Positions 63,696-64,000 of a stretch of DNA of 64,000 nucleotides are shown here, piece after piece (position 1 is the first letter of the stretch; each line of letters starts with the position of its first letter). Under the pieces are notes generated by a model. It ran no database searches. It worked only from the letters and a program-made list of their open reading frames with translations, and had not been told where the DNA came from. This stretch comes from Thunnus maccoyii (taxonomy: Eukaryota; Chordata; Actinopteri; Scombriformes; Scombridae), in assembly GCF_910596095.1 (NCBI RefSeq), contig NC_056540.1:12021001-12085000 (forward strand). The letters are read 5' to 3'. The position numbers were made by a program, and so were the translations under genes.

Positions 63696-63867
63696 CTAGC
63701 GAACTAGAGGTGTCTGTTTGAGAGAGATGAGGACAGAGCGCATTCGAGAAACATCCTTTGCCTGTTTGTTGGTTTTCGGATTGAAGTCGCACAGACGGGC
63801 TACTCTCTCCCATGCCGATCCCGGACTGTCGCCGTCGCTCTCGGCCAAGAAAGCCTCCTCTGATGCT
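63696..63867 (-). CDS. cltb: clathrin light chain, last coding exon (partial gene)
   Basis: The minus-strand exon starts after an acceptor (CCACCTATAG, exon edge 63867, phase 2) and ends at TAG 63696-63698. It encodes the last 56 residues of a clathrin light chain, including WERVARLCDFNPK, then QAKDVSRMRSVLISLK and the end QTPLVR. This C-terminal segment sits at the clathrin trimer hub and stabilises heavy-chain trimers. Residues are intermediate between CLTA-like (RVARLCDF, RMRSVLISL) and CLTB-like (QTPL ending). The HIGD2A neighbour argues for CLTB. Earlier exons lie beyond 64000. The A/B assignment is the uncertain part, not the family. Confidence 0.85.
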
Positions 63868-64000
63868 CTATAGGTGGGGAGGGAGATCAGAGGAAGATGT
63901 GAGTGAGACCTGATCGTGAGACGTGTTTCAGAGCAGTTTCAACAACAGCAAATCCGTCTGAGCCAAACATGACGCTCAACCACAAAAGTTCAATCACATG

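Overview
This window is nuclear DNA of a vertebrate, almost certainly a ray-finned (teleost) fish. The evidence is multi-exon genes with GT-AG introns, clear vertebrate orthologues, compact introns, many CA/GT microsatellites, and fish-type transposon debris (hAT-like MITEs, an L2/Rex-type LINE tail, an LTR-like element). A percomorph origin is my guess from the repeat style. There is no operon, CRISPR array, phage or plasmid. I see no wholly new multi-gene system. The most unusual signals are DNA-structural: foldback repeats and nested mobile elements, plus some splicing oddities.

Layout, left to right. 1-4970: intergenic, no supportable gene. 4975-8005 (-): hbegf, heparin-binding EGF-like growth factor, complete, with a TATA box and a 3'UTR intron. 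8100-11027: intergenic, with a long CA repeat, an LTR-like element and a degenerate telomere-like tract. 11028-11208: a 181-bp inverted-repeat MITE directly upstream of rufy1. 11292-17580 (+): rufy1, complete, 17 coding exons, 719 codons. 17590-23700 (-): hnrnph1, complete, 10 coding exons, 407 codons, tail-to-tail with rufy1. 24140-26500: intergenic. 26687-58675 (+): ankhd1, the dominant gene, which I could splice completely into 39 in-phase coding exons (2,687 codons). Its second intron is 10.9 kb and full of mobile elements. 59145-60469: two hAT-like or MITE elements, the second carrying a nested second copy of the 181-bp MITE. 60560-62500 (+): higd2a, two exons. 62772-64000 (-): the 3' end of a clathrin light chain gene (cltb by neighbourhood).

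The genes do not form a pathway. They cover growth-factor signalling (hbegf), endosomal trafficking (rufy1, clathrin light chain), RNA processing (hnrnph1), scaffold/RNA-binding and Hippo co-activation (ankhd1) and respiratory-chain assembly (higd2a). Their human orthologues lie in two separate blocks of chromosome 5 (5q31 and 5q35), so the fish order interleaves blocks that are apart in mammals. All exon limits were placed by hand from splice signals and reading phase and agree in phase throughout. UTR ends and promoters are less certain.
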